Shown: positions 1 through 10,306, numbered from the stretch's first letter. The stretch is 64,000 nucleotides of DNA from CAZHCG01 sp046484285 (GCA_046484285.1 JAWOBP010000151.1:12668-76667), one strand, 5' to 3'. Notes: a model not told the origin generated them from the sequence alone. Numbers and translations are program-made.

Positions 1-1176
1 TCGATCGCCGCTCAGAGTCGCGGCTTTGGTCGCCATCGCGCTGTTGCCGAAGCCGCTCTTGGAGCCCAGGGCCCAGAGCAGCTCCCCGTCGTCGCTGATG
101 CGGGCCAGGAACATCGCTGGCGAAAACGTCAGCGTGCTGTCGTCGGAATCGGTGGGCGCCCACAGGACGATCTCATCGTCGCTTCCGTGCCCGAAGGCCA
201 GAGCCGCGTAGAAGCGGCCGGCGACCGCGTACGAGCCGTCTGCCAGGGCTGCGGCCGAGGAATTGGAGTCGGCGAAGTCGGAGTCCGCGCTGCGAGCCCA
301 GCGCAGGGTACCGTCCGACTCGTACGAAGCCCAGAACAGCATGCCCGGCTCCGTTATCGCCCACTCGCCCACCGGTCCTCCCCAGCTGAGCGTGGTCTCG
401 TTCTGCTGGCCGGCTCCGAAAGTCTCCTCGCCCATGCCGTCTCCGCTGACCACGAAGTGGCCGTCCTCGTGCACGCCGAAGCTCGGGCCGGTGTTGTTGC
501 CGCCTTCGTCCCGCGCCCAGGCGAGCTGGCCGTTGGGGTAGTAGCGCGCCAGGAACAGGCCGCCGCTTTCCAGCTCGGTCTCGTGCGTCTCGCCGGCGCC
601 GAGCACGATGTCGTCGTTGTAGTGCCCGGTCGCGACGATCGAATCGTCCGGCAGCACCGCCATTCCGTGTCCCTGCACCACGGTGGCTCCGCCGTCGCGC
701 CTGGCCCAGACCAGCTGTCCGTCGGCGTCGAAGCGCGCCAGGAACATCTCGGTGACCGAGTCGCCGGCCGTGGGCTCCAGCACCGTCTCGTCGGGCTCTC
801 CCTCGCCGAGCACGAGCGTGCCCTGGAAGCCGCCGGTCACGACGGATGATCCGTCGCCGAAGGCGGTCATGTCCTTGATCCAGACCCAACTCTCCTCCCC
901 CTCGACGAAGAAGGAGGTGGCCCAGCAGACGTCCATCACGTCCCCGTAGCCGCCCGGAGCCGTGTCGCCGTTGGGCCAGGTGTCGGTATCGCCGTCGCCG
1001 TCGCTGTCGGCGTCGCCGTCGGTATCCCCGTCGCTGTCGCTGTCGGCGTCGCTGTCGGCATCGCCGTCGCTGTCGCCCGCGTCGCTCTCCTCGTCGATCG
1101 AGACGTTGCTCTTGCGGTAGCAGGAGCCGCAGAGCACGGCCGCGAGAACGAGCGAGAATACTCCGAGCCTCTTCAT
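1..1176 (-). CDS. Asp-rich-linker lipoprotein with repeated beta-strand motifs (3' end cut by window edge)
   Basis: The gene starts at ATG 1174-1176, with GGAGG just upstream, and runs off the window start; 392 codons are visible. The N-terminus is a basic, hydrophobic signal sequence ending near a CGSC motif (probable lipidation Cys), followed by a low-complexity Asp/Ser/Gly/Ala linker of about 40 residues. The body contains spaced copies of a FLARxxxxGxLxWAR motif (for example LARFDADGQLVWAR and LARYYPNGQLAWAR) separated by about 60 residues. That spacing is typical of delta-60/SBBP beta-propeller-like repeats in secreted proteins of deltaproteobacteria. It is probably exported and surface-anchored. 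The function is unknown, and the missing C-terminus may carry more repeats. Confidence 0.75.
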   Translation of the reverse strand, partial: MKRLGVFSLVLAAVLCGSCYRKSNVSIDEESDAGDSDGDADSDADSDSDGDTDGDADSDGDGDTDTWPNGDTAPGGYGDVMDVCWATSFFVEGEESWVWIKDMTAFGDGSSVVTGGFQGTLVLGEGEPDETVLEPTAGDSVTEMFLARFDADGQLVWARRDGGATVVQGHGMAVLPDDSIVATGHYNDDIVLGAGETHETELESGGLFLARYYPNGQLAWARDEGGNNTGPSFGVHEDGHFVVSGDGMGEETFGAGQQNETTLSWGGPVGEWAITEPGMLFWASYESDGTLRWARSADSDFADSNSSAAALADGSYAVAGRFYAALAFGHGSDDEIVLWAPTDSDDSTLTFSPAMFLARISDDGELLWALGSKSGFGNSAMATKAATLSGDR

Positions 1177-1233
1177 GACCTGCCTCCTTCGAGCTGCTGT
1201 CTCGTTAGAGCATCGATTGCTCGGGAAGGGGAA

Positions 1234-3855
1234 CTACTTTTTCGATCCGGCGTCGCGGAGCACCACCCGGCTGCGGATCAGCCGGGCAGCTGCTCCGGGC
1301 TCTCCCAGCAGCGCTTCCAGCAGCTCGCGCGGCCTGACTCCTCCCGAGCCCGGCAGCTCCAGAGCCAGCCACAGCCAGCTTCCCTCGGCGCTCTGGGGCA
1401 GCGGCAGCTCGCGCGGCCCGCTTTCCAGCACGCGGGCGTCGCGCACCAGCGGTCTGGCATCGAACCGTTTCTCCGGCCTGCCGCGCCGGCGGCGCACCAG
1501 CTCGAAGCGGTCCGCGGCCAGCAGCCTCTCGGCGGCCCGCTCCAGCTCCTCGGCCGACACCGGGACCAGCGCCAGGTACTCGGCGCCGCTGATCGCCTTG
1601 GACAGCTTGCGCGCGTCCGGGGCGAGACGGCGGGCCTCCACCGCTTCCATCTCCGGAGGCAGGGCGCGCCCCAGCCGCTCGAGCAGCTCGGCCTTCCCCG
1701 GCGGGTCGAGCAGCCAGACGTCGATCGGCTCGCCGAGGCTGGCGGTGGCGAGCGGCAGGGCCGGCGCCGGCTCGATCCGCGGCTTGGGGTGGAAGCCGCG
1801 CGAGTAGTCGACCTCCAGCCCGGCGCGCCGCAGCCCGCGCGCCACGTGCCGCATCGCGTCCAGGTGGCCGAGGTAGGCCTGGCGGCCCCACCTGGCGATC
1901 GTCAGCCGGCAGCGCCTCACCTCGGCGCCGCTGCGCCGCGGCAGGGCTTCGGGGCGCGGTCGCGCGGCGCGGCGTGGCGGAGGCTCCGGAGGGGAGGCAG
2001 GCGCCTCGCGCTCGTCGCGGACCGGCAGCGAGTCGAGGTCGCAGCGCAGGCCGCAGGCGTGACACACCGTGCGAATATCGCCCCCGGCGGAACGGAACCT
2101 CCCGCAGGGCGAAGTGCCCAGGCCGCGGCGAGCGCGGTCGCGTTCCTCGCGCAGGAATCCGGCGGAGATGCCGACGTCGATGTGGTCCCAGGGCAGGACG
2201 GCGCCGTCGTGGATTTCGGCCAAGTAGGAATCGACGTCTATCTTTGCGAGAGGCTCCTGCCAGGCCGACTCGGAGAAGTGCTCGCTCCAGCCGTCGAAGC
2301 GCGCTCCCCGGTCGACCGCGGACTCCAGCGCGTCGGCCAGGCGCGCGTCGCCGCGGGCCAGCAACGCCTCCAGCCGCGAGAGGAGCGGGTCGTGCATCCT
2401 GAGCTCGATCCGCCGCCGGCGCGCCTCGTCGCGCAGCAGAGCCTGCCGGCGCCGGATCTCCTCGATTCCGATCATCGGCTCGCGCTGCAGCGGGGTGAAC
2501 GGCTTGGGCACGAAGGTGGAGACCGAGGCGACCACTGCCGGTTGCCGCCCTCCGAGGCGGCGCCGCCCGCAGGCCCGCACGCGGTCGGCCAGCGCCGGGA
2601 TCGCGACCAGGTCTTCGTCCGTCTCGCTCGGCAGCCCGATCATGAAGTAGAGCTTGATCCGCGCAAAGCCGCGGTCGAAGAAGCGGGCCGCGGCGGCGAG
2701 CAGCTCCTCATCGTCCACGTTCTTGTTGATCACGTCCCGCAGGCGCTGTGTTCCGGCCTCGGGCGCCAGCGTCACGCCGCTGGCCCGCAGGCGGCCGAGC
2801 ACCTCCACCGTCTCTGCCGGCAACCCGTAGGCGCGCAACGACGGCACCGAGAAGGAGACACGCCGCGGGGTGAAGCGCTCGTCCAGCCGGCGCAGGAGGT
2901 CGGGCAGGCGGCTGTAGTCCGCGGCCGAGAGCGCGGCGATCGAGACCTCGTCGTGTCCCAGCCGCGAGACCGCCCGCTCCACGGCGTCGAGCGCGGCCCC
3001 CTCGGAGCGCTCGCGGACCGGCCGGTAGAGGAAGCCGGCCTGGCAGAAGCGGCAGCCCTCGCTGCAGCCGCGGGCGATTTCGAGGCTGTAGCGATCGAAG
3101 ATCGCCTCGACCGACGGCACCGGTCCGGCTCCCGGCGGGCAGCGGTCCAGGTCGTCGACCGTCGCCCGGCGGGCGACCGTCGCCCCGGGCGCCGGGTCGA
3201 CCACGACGCGGCCCGAAGACCGATCGAAGCGGCGGGGCAGCGAGGCCGGGGCGAAGATCGACGGCAGCTCGGCGCAGCGCTCCACCAAACGCTCGCGGCT
3301 CGATCCGCGGCGGCGCTCCTCTCCGAAGGCGGCCAGCAGCTCGGGCAGCGCCAGCTCTCCGTCGCCGACCAGGGCCAGATCGGCGAACGGCGCCAGCGGC
3401 TCGCAGTGGGCGGCCAGCGGACCGCCCAGAAGAACGATCGGATCCCCGGCGCGACGATCGGAGGCGCGGCGCGGCACGCGAGCCAGATCGAGGATGCGGA
3501 TCGCGTTGGTGTAGTTCAGCTCGTACTGCAAAGAGAAGCCGATCAGGTCGAACTCGGCCAGCGGCCGCGCCGATTCGAGCGAGACGAGCGGCAAATCGTG
3601 CTCCAGCAGCAACCGTTCCATGTCCGGCCACGGGGAGAAGACGCGCTCGACCGAGACGTCCTCGATCCCGGCCAGCAGCTCGTAGAGCACGGCCGAGCCC
3701 ACGTGGCTGGCGCCGACCTCGTAGACGTCGGGAAAGGCCAGCGCGAATCGCGTGAGGTCGCCGTCGCGCGGCCTGCCCCCCCCGAACTCCCCTCCCAGGT
3801 AGCGCCCCGGCCGCTCCACGTTCGCCAGCAGCTCGCGGTACGGATGATCAATCAT
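1234..3855 (-). CDS. TIGR03960-type B12-binding-like radical SAM protein fused to DUF2344
   Basis: 873 aa. The N-terminal ~200 residues resemble a cobalamin-binding-like Rossmann region (motifs GFSLQYELNYTN and LLGGPLAAHCEP). A radical SAM core follows, with the iron-sulfur motif C264-x3-C268-x2-C271 (ARGCSEGCRFCQAG). The last ~230 residues match the DUF2344 radical-SAM-linked domain (YLGHLDAMRHVARGLRR, then SRGFHPKPRI). The domain order and length are those of the TIGR03960/TIGR03936 fusion, which is widespread but of unproven substrate and is often found near ribonuclease G or ribosomal protein genes. Only GAG precedes the ATG, so the ribosome site is weak. It is divergent from tamA, with about 70 bp between the start codons. 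Confidence 0.88.
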   Translation of the reverse strand: MIDHPYRELLANVERPGRYLGGEFGGGRPRDGDLTRFALAFPDVYEVGASHVGSAVLYELLAGIEDVSVERVFSPWPDMERLLLEHDLPLVSLESARPLAEFDLIGFSLQYELNYTNAIRILDLARVPRRASDRRAGDPIVLLGGPLAAHCEPLAPFADLALVGDGELALPELLAAFGEERRRGSSRERLVERCAELPSIFAPASLPRRFDRSSGRVVVDPAPGATVARRATVDDLDRCPPGAGPVPSVEAIFDRYSLEIARGCSEGCRFCQAGFLYRPVRERSEGAALDAVERAVSRLGHDEVSIAALSAADYSRLPDLLRRLDERFTPRRVSFSVPSLRAYGLPAETVEVLGRLRASGVTLAPEAGTQRLRDVINKNVDDEELLAAAARFFDRGFARIKLYFMIGLPSETDEDLVAIPALADRVRACGRRRLGGRQPAVVASVSTFVPKPFTPLQREPMIGIEEIRRRQALLRDEARRRRIELRMHDPLLSRLEALLARGDARLADALESAVDRGARFDGWSEHFSESAWQEPLAKIDVDSYLAEIHDGAVLPWDHIDVGISAGFLREERDRARRGLGTSPCGRFRSAGGDIRTVCHACGLRCDLDSLPVRDEREAPASPPEPPPRRAARPRPEALPRRSGAEVRRCRLTIARWGRQAYLGHLDAMRHVARGLRRAGLEVDYSRGFHPKPRIEPAPALPLATASLGEPIDVWLLDPPGKAELLERLGRALPPEMEAVEARRLAPDARKLSKAISGAEYLALVPVSAEELERAAERLLAADRFELVRRRRGRPEKRFDARPLVRDARVLESGPRELPLPQSAEGSWLWLALELPGSGGVRPRELLEALLGEPGAAARLIRSRVVLRDAGSKK

Positions 3856-3892
3856 CTCGGACTCAATAGCATGCGACGGCCGACTTCCGTAG

Positions 3893-3898
3893 TATACT
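3893..3898 (+). promoter_or_regulatory. Probable -10 box of tamA
   Basis: TATACT lies 7 nt before a TTG and 28 nt before the ATG of tamA. No convincing -35 hexamer sits 16-18 bp upstream. A transcript would start about 3905, giving either a leaderless TTG start or a ~20-nt leader without a Shine-Dalgarno sequence. Confidence 0.4.
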
Positions 3899-3926
3899 AA
3901 TAAGATTGCTTTCCCGAGCCGATATA

Positions 3927-5849
3927 ATGCGCTCGCTAGCGGCGCCGGCGGCGATGCTGCTGGCGTTGGGCTGCGCCACCGCCGGCGATCCGCCGTCCGC
4001 CACGGGATCCACCCGCACGGTGGACGACGTGGAGCTTGTCGGCGTCGAGCGTTTCGAAAAGGACGAGCTGCTCGAATACCTGCACCTGGCCGAGAGCGGA
4101 ACCTGGCCGGTGGGGGAGGACGTCTACTTCAATCCGGCCTACCTGCCGGTCGACAGCCGGCGGATCGTGGAGCTGTATCGTAGCTGCGGATATCTCGACG
4201 CCCGGGTGTTGCGCTTCGAGGTCGTCGAGCGGGACGAAGACGAGGTCGACCTGCTGATCGAGGTGCGCGAAGGCGAGCCGGTCAGGATCGCCTCGGTGGA
4301 GATCGTCTGGCCCGAGGGACAGCCGTTCGGTCCAAACGGACCGCTGCCGGTCGACGAGATCGAAAGCGCGGTCGGGCTGCGCGAGGGGCGGCCGCTCGAG
4401 GTCGAGGCGATGGAAGAGGCCGCGGTCGACCTCGCGCTCGCGGTCGAGGGACGGGGCTTTCCTCACGCTCGGGCCGAGGTGCGGGCCGAGGTCGACCGCG
4501 CCGAGCTGTCGGCGAGGGTGATCTACACGATCGTTTCCGGCAGGTACGCCACGATCGGCGAGCTGTCTTTCACGGGGCTCGATCTGGTCCCCGCGGGTCT
4601 GATCCGCCGCGAGGTCGACTACGCCGAGGGACGGCCGTACTCCCCGACTCTCGTCGAGCGGATCGAGAAGAGCATCTACGCGATGAATGTCTTTCGCTCC
4701 GTGGCGGCGACTCCGGCCGGGGAGGTCGGAGAGGACGGCGAGATAGATCTGGTCATCCATGTAGTGGAGTCCGAACCGCAGACGGTCAAGGTCGGGGCCG
4801 GGTTCGGCTTCGAGCCTGCGCGCTGGGAGGAGCGGCTGACCGCCCGCTACACGCACAACAACCTCTTCGGCGAGCTGACGCGTCTCGACCTGGGCGTCAA
4901 GGTCGGCTACGCCGAGCTTCCGACACCGTTCAACGTGGTGGAGCACGGGCCGGTCGTGGTCTTCGAGCCGCGCCTGCGCAAGAAGGGCTGGCTGGAGAAG
5001 CGCCTGGTCTGGACGTTCGCCCCGCGCTTCGAGCTCGGGATCGAGGAGGGCTATCGCTTCTACACTCCCGGCGCGCGCGTCGGCGTCTCGCGCTTTTTCT
5101 TCGAGCGGCTGGAGGTCTCGGTCAGCCACAACTCGCGGTTCGTCGACTTCTTCGCCGTCTCTCCGGTGCTCGGCGCCAGCAGCACGATTTTGGGGCTCGA
5201 TTTCCAAGATCCTTACGTGCTGACTTACTTCGAGTTCGAGACCTCCCTGTTCCTCACCGACCGGCTGCTCGATCCGCGCAACGGCGTCGTGCTCCAGATG
5301 GTCTACGACATCGCGGGCAGGCTGCCGGCCGGCGACTACGATTTTCACAAGATCACGCCGCGCCTCAAGGCCTACTGGCAGGTGCATCCCAGGCTGCAGC
5401 TCGCGATCCAGGCGCTGACGGGGATGATCTTCCCCTACGGCCCGCAGGGCGGCGTTCCCTTCGATTTCAAGTACTACCTGGGCGGAGCGAACACCGTGCG
5501 CGGCTGGGGCTCGAGACGCCTGGCGCCGCGCACCTCGCTGTGTCCGTCGGGCGAGGACTGCCGGCAGATTCCGATCGGCGGCGACACGATGGTGCAGGGC
5601 AACCTGGAGATCCGGCTGCGCACCTGGAAAGATCTGTACGTCGTGGCGTTCGCCGACGGCGGCGACGTGCAGCCCGGACGGCTCGAGTTCTCGCCCGGTG
5701 ACTGGAACTACTCCAGCGGAGGCGGCCTGCGCTACGACAGCCCGATCGGGATGCTGCGCGTGGACTGCGGCGTGCGCCTCAACCAGACCGAGCTCTCGAA
5801 GGGAGAGCCGCGCTGGGCGCTGCACATCGGGCTCGGGGAGGCGTTTTGA
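3927..5849 (+). CDS. tamA: TamA-like Omp85 outer-membrane assembly protein
   Basis: 640 aa from ATG 3927; a TTG at 3906 would add 7 residues. The first ~20 residues are a hydrophobic export signal containing LALGC-A, a partial lipobox. Residues ~30-290 look like three POTRA repeats. The C-terminal half is an Omp85 (D15) barrel of alternating strands, with the diagnostic GGANTVRGW segment and a terminal strand ending in an aromatic residue. Omp85 proteins insert or translocate outer-membrane proteins. The next gene, tamB, overlaps its stop by 4 bp, which points to the TAM translocation and assembly module rather than BamA. A lipid-anchored TamA would be unusual, so the Cys may be coincidental. 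Confidence 0.88.
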   Translation: MRSLAAPAAMLLALGCATAGDPPSATGSTRTVDDVELVGVERFEKDELLEYLHLAESGTWPVGEDVYFNPAYLPVDSRRIVELYRSCGYLDARVLRFEVVERDEDEVDLLIEVREGEPVRIASVEIVWPEGQPFGPNGPLPVDEIESAVGLREGRPLEVEAMEEAAVDLALAVEGRGFPHARAEVRAEVDRAELSARVIYTIVSGRYATIGELSFTGLDLVPAGLIRREVDYAEGRPYSPTLVERIEKSIYAMNVFRSVAATPAGEVGEDGEIDLVIHVVESEPQTVKVGAGFGFEPARWEERLTARYTHNNLFGELTRLDLGVKVGYAELPTPFNVVEHGPVVVFEPRLRKKGWLEKRLVWTFAPRFELGIEEGYRFYTPGARVGVSRFFFERLEVSVSHNSRFVDFFAVSPVLGASSTILGLDFQDPYVLTYFEFETSLFLTDRLLDPRNGVVLQMVYDIAGRLPAGDYDFHKITPRLKAYWQVHPRLQLAIQALTGMIFPYGPQGGVPFDFKYYLGGANTVRGWGSRRLAPRTSLCPSGEDCRQIPIGGDTMVQGNLEIRLRTWKDLYVVAFADGGDVQPGRLEFSPGDWNYSSGGGLRYDSPIGMLRVDCGVRLNQTELSKGEPRWALHIGLGEAF

Positions 5850-8800
5850 GCGGCCGGCGGGCCGGGCGGGCTCTCGCGGCGGCCCTCGCGGTCGCTGTGC
5901 TGCCGCTCGCGATCGCGGTCGGTTGGACGGTCGGAGCGGTGTCGATCCTCTCCACCCGCTGGGGATCGCGGATCGCGGTCGTCGAGGCGGCCCGGATCTA
6001 CAGCTCCCTGATTCCCGGCGACGTCTCGCTCGGCGCCTCGAGCGGAGATCTGCTCGGCGAATGGGTGCTGCGCGACGTACGGTTGCGCGACGCGCGCGGC
6101 GACCTGCTGGTGGAGGCGGATTCGATTCGCGTCGACTGGAGTCCTTTGCTGATCATCTTCCGTATCGGAGATGCGAGGCGGGTCGCGGCATCCGGCGTGC
6201 GCATCCACCTCTGGAGCGATCCGTCGCGCGGGTCGTTCGCCGACCTCGCCGTGCCCGGCGGCTCCGAGCAGACGTCGCACGGCATCGGCCCGGATCTGCC
6301 GCTCTTCCTGCGGGTCGGGCTGGAGCTGTCCGATGTCGAGCTGGTCAGCCACGGCGACTTTGGGATCGAAACGCTGGTCTGTGCCGAGTCTCTGGCCGCA
6401 AGGCTGCGCGCCGGCGGCCGCCGGGCGCGCCTGGAGCTGGCGGGCAAGACGATCGAGATGCCGGGAATCGGGCGCAGGATCGAATCGAGCCAGGCCGTGA
6501 TCTCGTGGAACGAGCCGAAGCTCGAGGTCGAGCAGCTCGTGCTCGACACCGACCTGGGCACGGTCCGGGCCGAGGCGGCCCGTTTCGACGCGGAGAGCAA
6601 CGAGCTGGAGCTGAGGTTGGTCGTCGACGCCGACGAGCAGGCCGTGCGCGAGCTGGCCGGTCTCGCAAGGCTGGAGGATCTCGGCGTCGAGATGGAGATC
6701 GGCGGCTGCCTGGAGCGGCTCGAGGCAAAGCTGAGGGTCGAGGAGGCGGGCCGGGAACTGGTCGCGCTCGATGCCCAAGGTGCAGTCCTCCCGCGGGTAG
6801 ATCTCGCAGCGACGCTCGAGATACCGACCTTCGAGTCGAAACGTTGGATCGAGGATCTCGATCTCTCCCTCGGTGCTTCGGGCCGGCTGGAATTCTCCCG
6901 CGGCGAAGACGGAGAGCTATTCCTGGACGGGAGCCTCGAGTGCGAGGGCTGCCGCATCGGCGATTTCGGGAGCCTGAGAGCCTCGGTCAGCGGCGATTTG
7001 GAGACGGTGGAGCTTTCCGCGTCTCTGGAGAAAGGAGGACGCCGCGCCGCCGCCCTGGACGGGACAGTGAGGCTCGGGGAAAAGATCGAGCTGGCGCTGC
7101 AACGGCTCGAGTCGCGGCTGTACGGAGTGCGGCTCGAGCTGGCGCGGCCCGCCCTCGCGGTGCTGCACGGAGGGACGATCAGCACCGACGGAATCGAGCT
7201 GCGGCTGGGAGAGGGATTCGTGCGCGCCTCCGGCAAGGTGGATCCGGAGGGACGCAGCGACCTGGAGCTGCTGTTCGGAGAGCTGGACCTGCGCGATCTG
7301 TCGGCGGTGCTTCCAGCCGACCTGTCCGGGATCGCCGGCGGGCGTTTCGAGTTGTCGGGGCGATGGTCCGCCATCTCGTTGGAATTTCGCGGAGAGCTGC
7401 TCCGCCTGGGGTACCGCGGGCGGAGAATCGGTAGCTTGCGCGTTCAAGGCGGAGCCCGGGGCGGCCGCCTGGAGGCGCGCGGCGAGCTGTCGCGATCCAA
7501 AACGAAGGTCGTCTCTTTTTCCGTGCAATCGCCGGGCGAGTTGGATCTCGGCGCCTCGAAGGTAGCGCTGCCCGAGGGGGGCCGGGCCAGCGGATCGATC
7601 ATGGTCAGCGATTTCGATCTGTCCGAGCTGGAAGCCTTCGTTCCAGATCTGGGCCTCTCGGGAATCCTGAACGCCCGCGTCGAGACCGAGGGGCCGCTGG
7701 ACGGGCCGCGGTTGCGGGTCGAGGGCGACGTACGCGCGCTGGAGCTGCGTGGCGAGCCGCTGGGCGACGTCGATTTCTCCGCAAAGTCCGCGCGGCGGCG
7801 CCTGACCGCCGAGCTGTCGCTGGACGGCGAGCTGGCCGAATCGGTGAGGGCCGAGCTGGACGCGGGAGCGATCTTCGACCTGAGTAAGGGCCGGGTGGGG
7901 CTGCGCTCGGATCCCACCACCCGGGCGCGGGTGGTGCTGGAGAGCGTACGCATCGATCGCCTCGGCGGGCTCGTGCCCCGGATGGACGCCGGTGGAGAGG
8001 TCGACCTGAGCGTCGAGCTCGAGGGGTGGCCGGTGCCGCGGCGGGGGCGAGTCGAGCTGCGAGCGCGGGACGCGAGCTGGCGCGGCGCGGCGATCGGCGA
8101 CGCCGAGATCGAGATCGGCTACGGCAAAGGCCGGGTCGAGGGAAATGGAGTCGTCGACGGGGAGATCGTCGACGAGGTCGCCTTCTGGTTCGATGCGCCG
8201 ATCGAGCTGCGCTCCGGCTGGCGTCTCCACTGGCTGTCCGACGAGGAGCACGAACTGTACGCCGAGATCTCGGGCGTCGATCTGGAGCTGGCCAGCCGCC
8301 TGCCGGGTCTGCTGGCCGGGCGGGGATCGAGCGGTACGGCCGAGATCGACGGACGCGCCGACGGGACAATCCAGGTCGCGGGCAACGCTCGCGGTCCTCT
8401 CGTCAGCATCTTCGTCGCCGGGCGGGATATCTCGCGGGCCGGCTTCGACATCGGCGAGCTCGACGCGCGCCTGGACCTGGACGAAGACGGAGCCTCGATC
8501 CACGGGCAGCTGCGGGGAGAGGGCGGGCGGTGGCTCGATGCCAGGCTGCGGATACCGCTGGAGGTCGATCTCGAAAAAGGCTCGCTGCACTGGCTCCACG
8601 ATCGGGCGCACAGCGCGACTGTCGAGCTCGGCCGCGCCGGCGGTGCCTGGATCGACGCGGCCGCAGCCGAGCGCATCGCCTTCGACACCTCGCTGTCCGG
8701 CATCCTGAAACTGGACGGGAGCGCCGCGCACCTCTCGCTGCAAGGGGGCCTGGAAGGCTTCTTCACCCTGGCGGGCGGCGAGCGCCTGCCGCTGAGTCTG

Positions 8801-10306
8801 GCGCTGAGCGCCGACGAGCACGGGGGACGGGTCGACCTGTCGCTCGGCCGCGAAGAAAAGGCCGAATTGGAGCTGAGCGGCGAAGCGGATCTGGATCTCG
8901 CCCGCCTGGCTCGCGATCGCGAAAAGGCTGCTACGGGCGAGGCGCTCGGCGAAACCGCTTTTCGGCTGGAGGCGAAGCTGGACGGGTTCGACCTGTCGGT
9001 GCTGAGCCCGCTGCTCGGCGATCGGCTCTACGATCTGCGCGGAGCTCTCGACGGCGCTGTTACGGCCAGCGGCACGATCGCCGATCCGGTCGTCGGCGGC
9101 GAGCTGCGCCTCGACGGCGGGGAGATCACAGTCGTCGACCTCAACCAGCGACTCCGGGACATCTCCGCGGCTTTGGAGCTCGACGAGCGAGTCCTGCGCC
9201 TCTCGGATCTCGCGTTCTCCAGCGGGAGAGGAAAGGGGGCGGCCGCTGGGGTGGCCCGCCTCGGCTCCGAGGGCAGGCTCGCGGCCCGGCTCAGGTTGGC
9301 GCTGGTGCGCTTTCCGTTCGTCAGGCCCGGCCTTCCCGAGGGCACGATCGATTCCAAGATCGAGATGGACCTGAGCCTGGACGAGGAGTCCACCGAGGTG
9401 GAGTTTTCGTTTAGCGAGACCGAGGTGCGGCTGCTGACACAGACGGCCTCGCGCGCACCGCGCTCCGTGCACGACATGGAGAATGTGGTGTTCCTCGACG
9501 AGCAGCGCTCCGAGGAGCCCTCCGGGCGGAGCGGCGACTCGGGAAAGATGGAGCTGAGCCTGGACGTCTCGGACTCGCTGCTGATCGAGGGGCCGGACGT
9601 GGTGATGCGCTGGACCGGGGGCGCGACGCTTGCGATCGACGGAGAAGAGGCCGAGGCGAGCGGCGGGATCCGGCTTACCAGCGGACGCTTCGTTCTGCTG
9701 GGCAACGACTTTCGCGTGGAGCAGGGCGTGCTGACGCTGCCGGGGTCTGGAGGGGGAATGCCGTACATCGATCTCAGCGCCCGCACCGAGACGTCCGAGG
9801 CTTCCGTGCTGGTCACGGTTCGGGGCAGGGTCACCCGTCCGGAACTGGTGCTCGAGTCCGATCCACCGCTGACCCAGTACCAGATCCTGACGCTGCTGCT
9901 CACCGGTCGCACCGACACCGGAGAGGGAGGCGCCGACGAGGAAAAGGTGCGCGCCAACGCCGTCTCGCTGCTGCTCGCCTTCGACAACACCGGCCTCGAG
10001 CGCGAGCTGCGGGAGAACCTTGGAGTCGATCGCATTTCGCTGGGGGTCGGAGAGTCTGTCGACCAGCCGATCCTGACGGTGGGCAAGCGGATCGGAGATC
10101 GCGTCTACGTGGAGACCGAGTACCATCACAACGCACCCGAGGAGGAGAACAGCACCACGGCCAGCGTGGACCTGTCGATAGCGCGCAACTGGGTGCTGGA
10201 GACGTTCTACGGAGACGCGCAAAAAGGCGGGATAGATATCTTCTGGATAAAGCGCTTCGGCAAGAAAAAGGACGAAGGCGGCGCAGAAAAAAAAGAAGAC
10301 GAGTGA
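5846..10306 (+). CDS. tamB: TamB / DUF490 translocation and assembly module inner-membrane component
   Basis: 1486 aa. The TTG start (5846) overlaps the tamA stop codon, suggesting translational coupling. The N-terminal ~30 residues form a single membrane anchor. The long middle is a repetitive, predicted beta-rich region of the AsmA/TamB type (recurrent LxLxG and LELxLxD patterns), as expected for a periplasm-spanning lipid-transfer groove. The last ~300 residues carry the DUF490 signature: YQILTLLLTG, then DRISLGVG, VGKRIGDRVYVETEY and a final WVLETFYGD near the C-terminus. Known TamB proteins work with TamA in outer-membrane protein insertion and phospholipid transport. No frameshift is visible. 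Confidence 0.92.
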   Translation: MSGRRAGRALAAALAVAVLPLAIAVGWTVGAVSILSTRWGSRIAVVEAARIYSSLIPGDVSLGASSGDLLGEWVLRDVRLRDARGDLLVEADSIRVDWSPLLIIFRIGDARRVAASGVRIHLWSDPSRGSFADLAVPGGSEQTSHGIGPDLPLFLRVGLELSDVELVSHGDFGIETLVCAESLAARLRAGGRRARLELAGKTIEMPGIGRRIESSQAVISWNEPKLEVEQLVLDTDLGTVRAEAARFDAESNELELRLVVDADEQAVRELAGLARLEDLGVEMEIGGCLERLEAKLRVEEAGRELVALDAQGAVLPRVDLAATLEIPTFESKRWIEDLDLSLGASGRLEFSRGEDGELFLDGSLECEGCRIGDFGSLRASVSGDLETVELSASLEKGGRRAAALDGTVRLGEKIELALQRLESRLYGVRLELARPALAVLHGGTISTDGIELRLGEGFVRASGKVDPEGRSDLELLFGELDLRDLSAVLPADLSGIAGGRFELSGRWSAISLEFRGELLRLGYRGRRIGSLRVQGGARGGRLEARGELSRSKTKVVSFSVQSPGELDLGASKVALPEGGRASGSIMVSDFDLSELEAFVPDLGLSGILNARVETEGPLDGPRLRVEGDVRALELRGEPLGDVDFSAKSARRRLTAELSLDGELAESVRAELDAGAIFDLSKGRVGLRSDPTTRARVVLESVRIDRLGGLVPRMDAGGEVDLSVELEGWPVPRRGRVELRARDASWRGAAIGDAEIEIGYGKGRVEGNGVVDGEIVDEVAFWFDAPIELRSGWRLHWLSDEEHELYAEISGVDLELASRLPGLLAGRGSSGTAEIDGRADGTIQVAGNARGPLVSIFVAGRDISRAGFDIGELDARLDLDEDGASIHGQLRGEGGRWLDARLRIPLEVDLEKGSLHWLHDRAHSATVELGRAGGAWIDAAAAERIAFDTSLSGILKLDGSAAHLSLQGGLEGFFTLAGGERLPLSLALSADEHGGRVDLSLGREEKAELELSGEADLDLARLARDREKAATGEALGETAFRLEAKLDGFDLSVLSPLLGDRLYDLRGALDGAVTASGTIADPVVGGELRLDGGEITVVDLNQRLRDISAALELDERVLRLSDLAFSSGRGKGAAAGVARLGSEGRLAARLRLALVRFPFVRPGLPEGTIDSKIEMDLSLDEESTEVEFSFSETEVRLLTQTASRAPRSVHDMENVVFLDEQRSEEPSGRSGDSGKMELSLDVSDSLLIEGPDVVMRWTGGATLAIDGEEAEASGGIRLTSGRFVLLGNDFRVEQGVLTLPGSGGGMPYIDLSARTETSEASVLVTVRGRVTRPELVLESDPPLTQYQILTLLLTGRTDTGEGGADEEKVRANAVSLLLAFDNTGLERELRENLGVDRISLGVGESVDQPILTVGKRIGDRVYVETEYHHNAPEEENSTTASVDLSIARNWVLETFYGDAQKGGIDIFWIKRFGKKKDEGGAEKKEDE

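Noticed and set aside
1175..1807. Long plus-strand open frame opposite the radical SAM gene
   Set aside because: It is a shadow: high GC keeps antisense frames open. No ribosome site or family motif; similar shadows opposite tamB, purL and the RND pump were also dropped.
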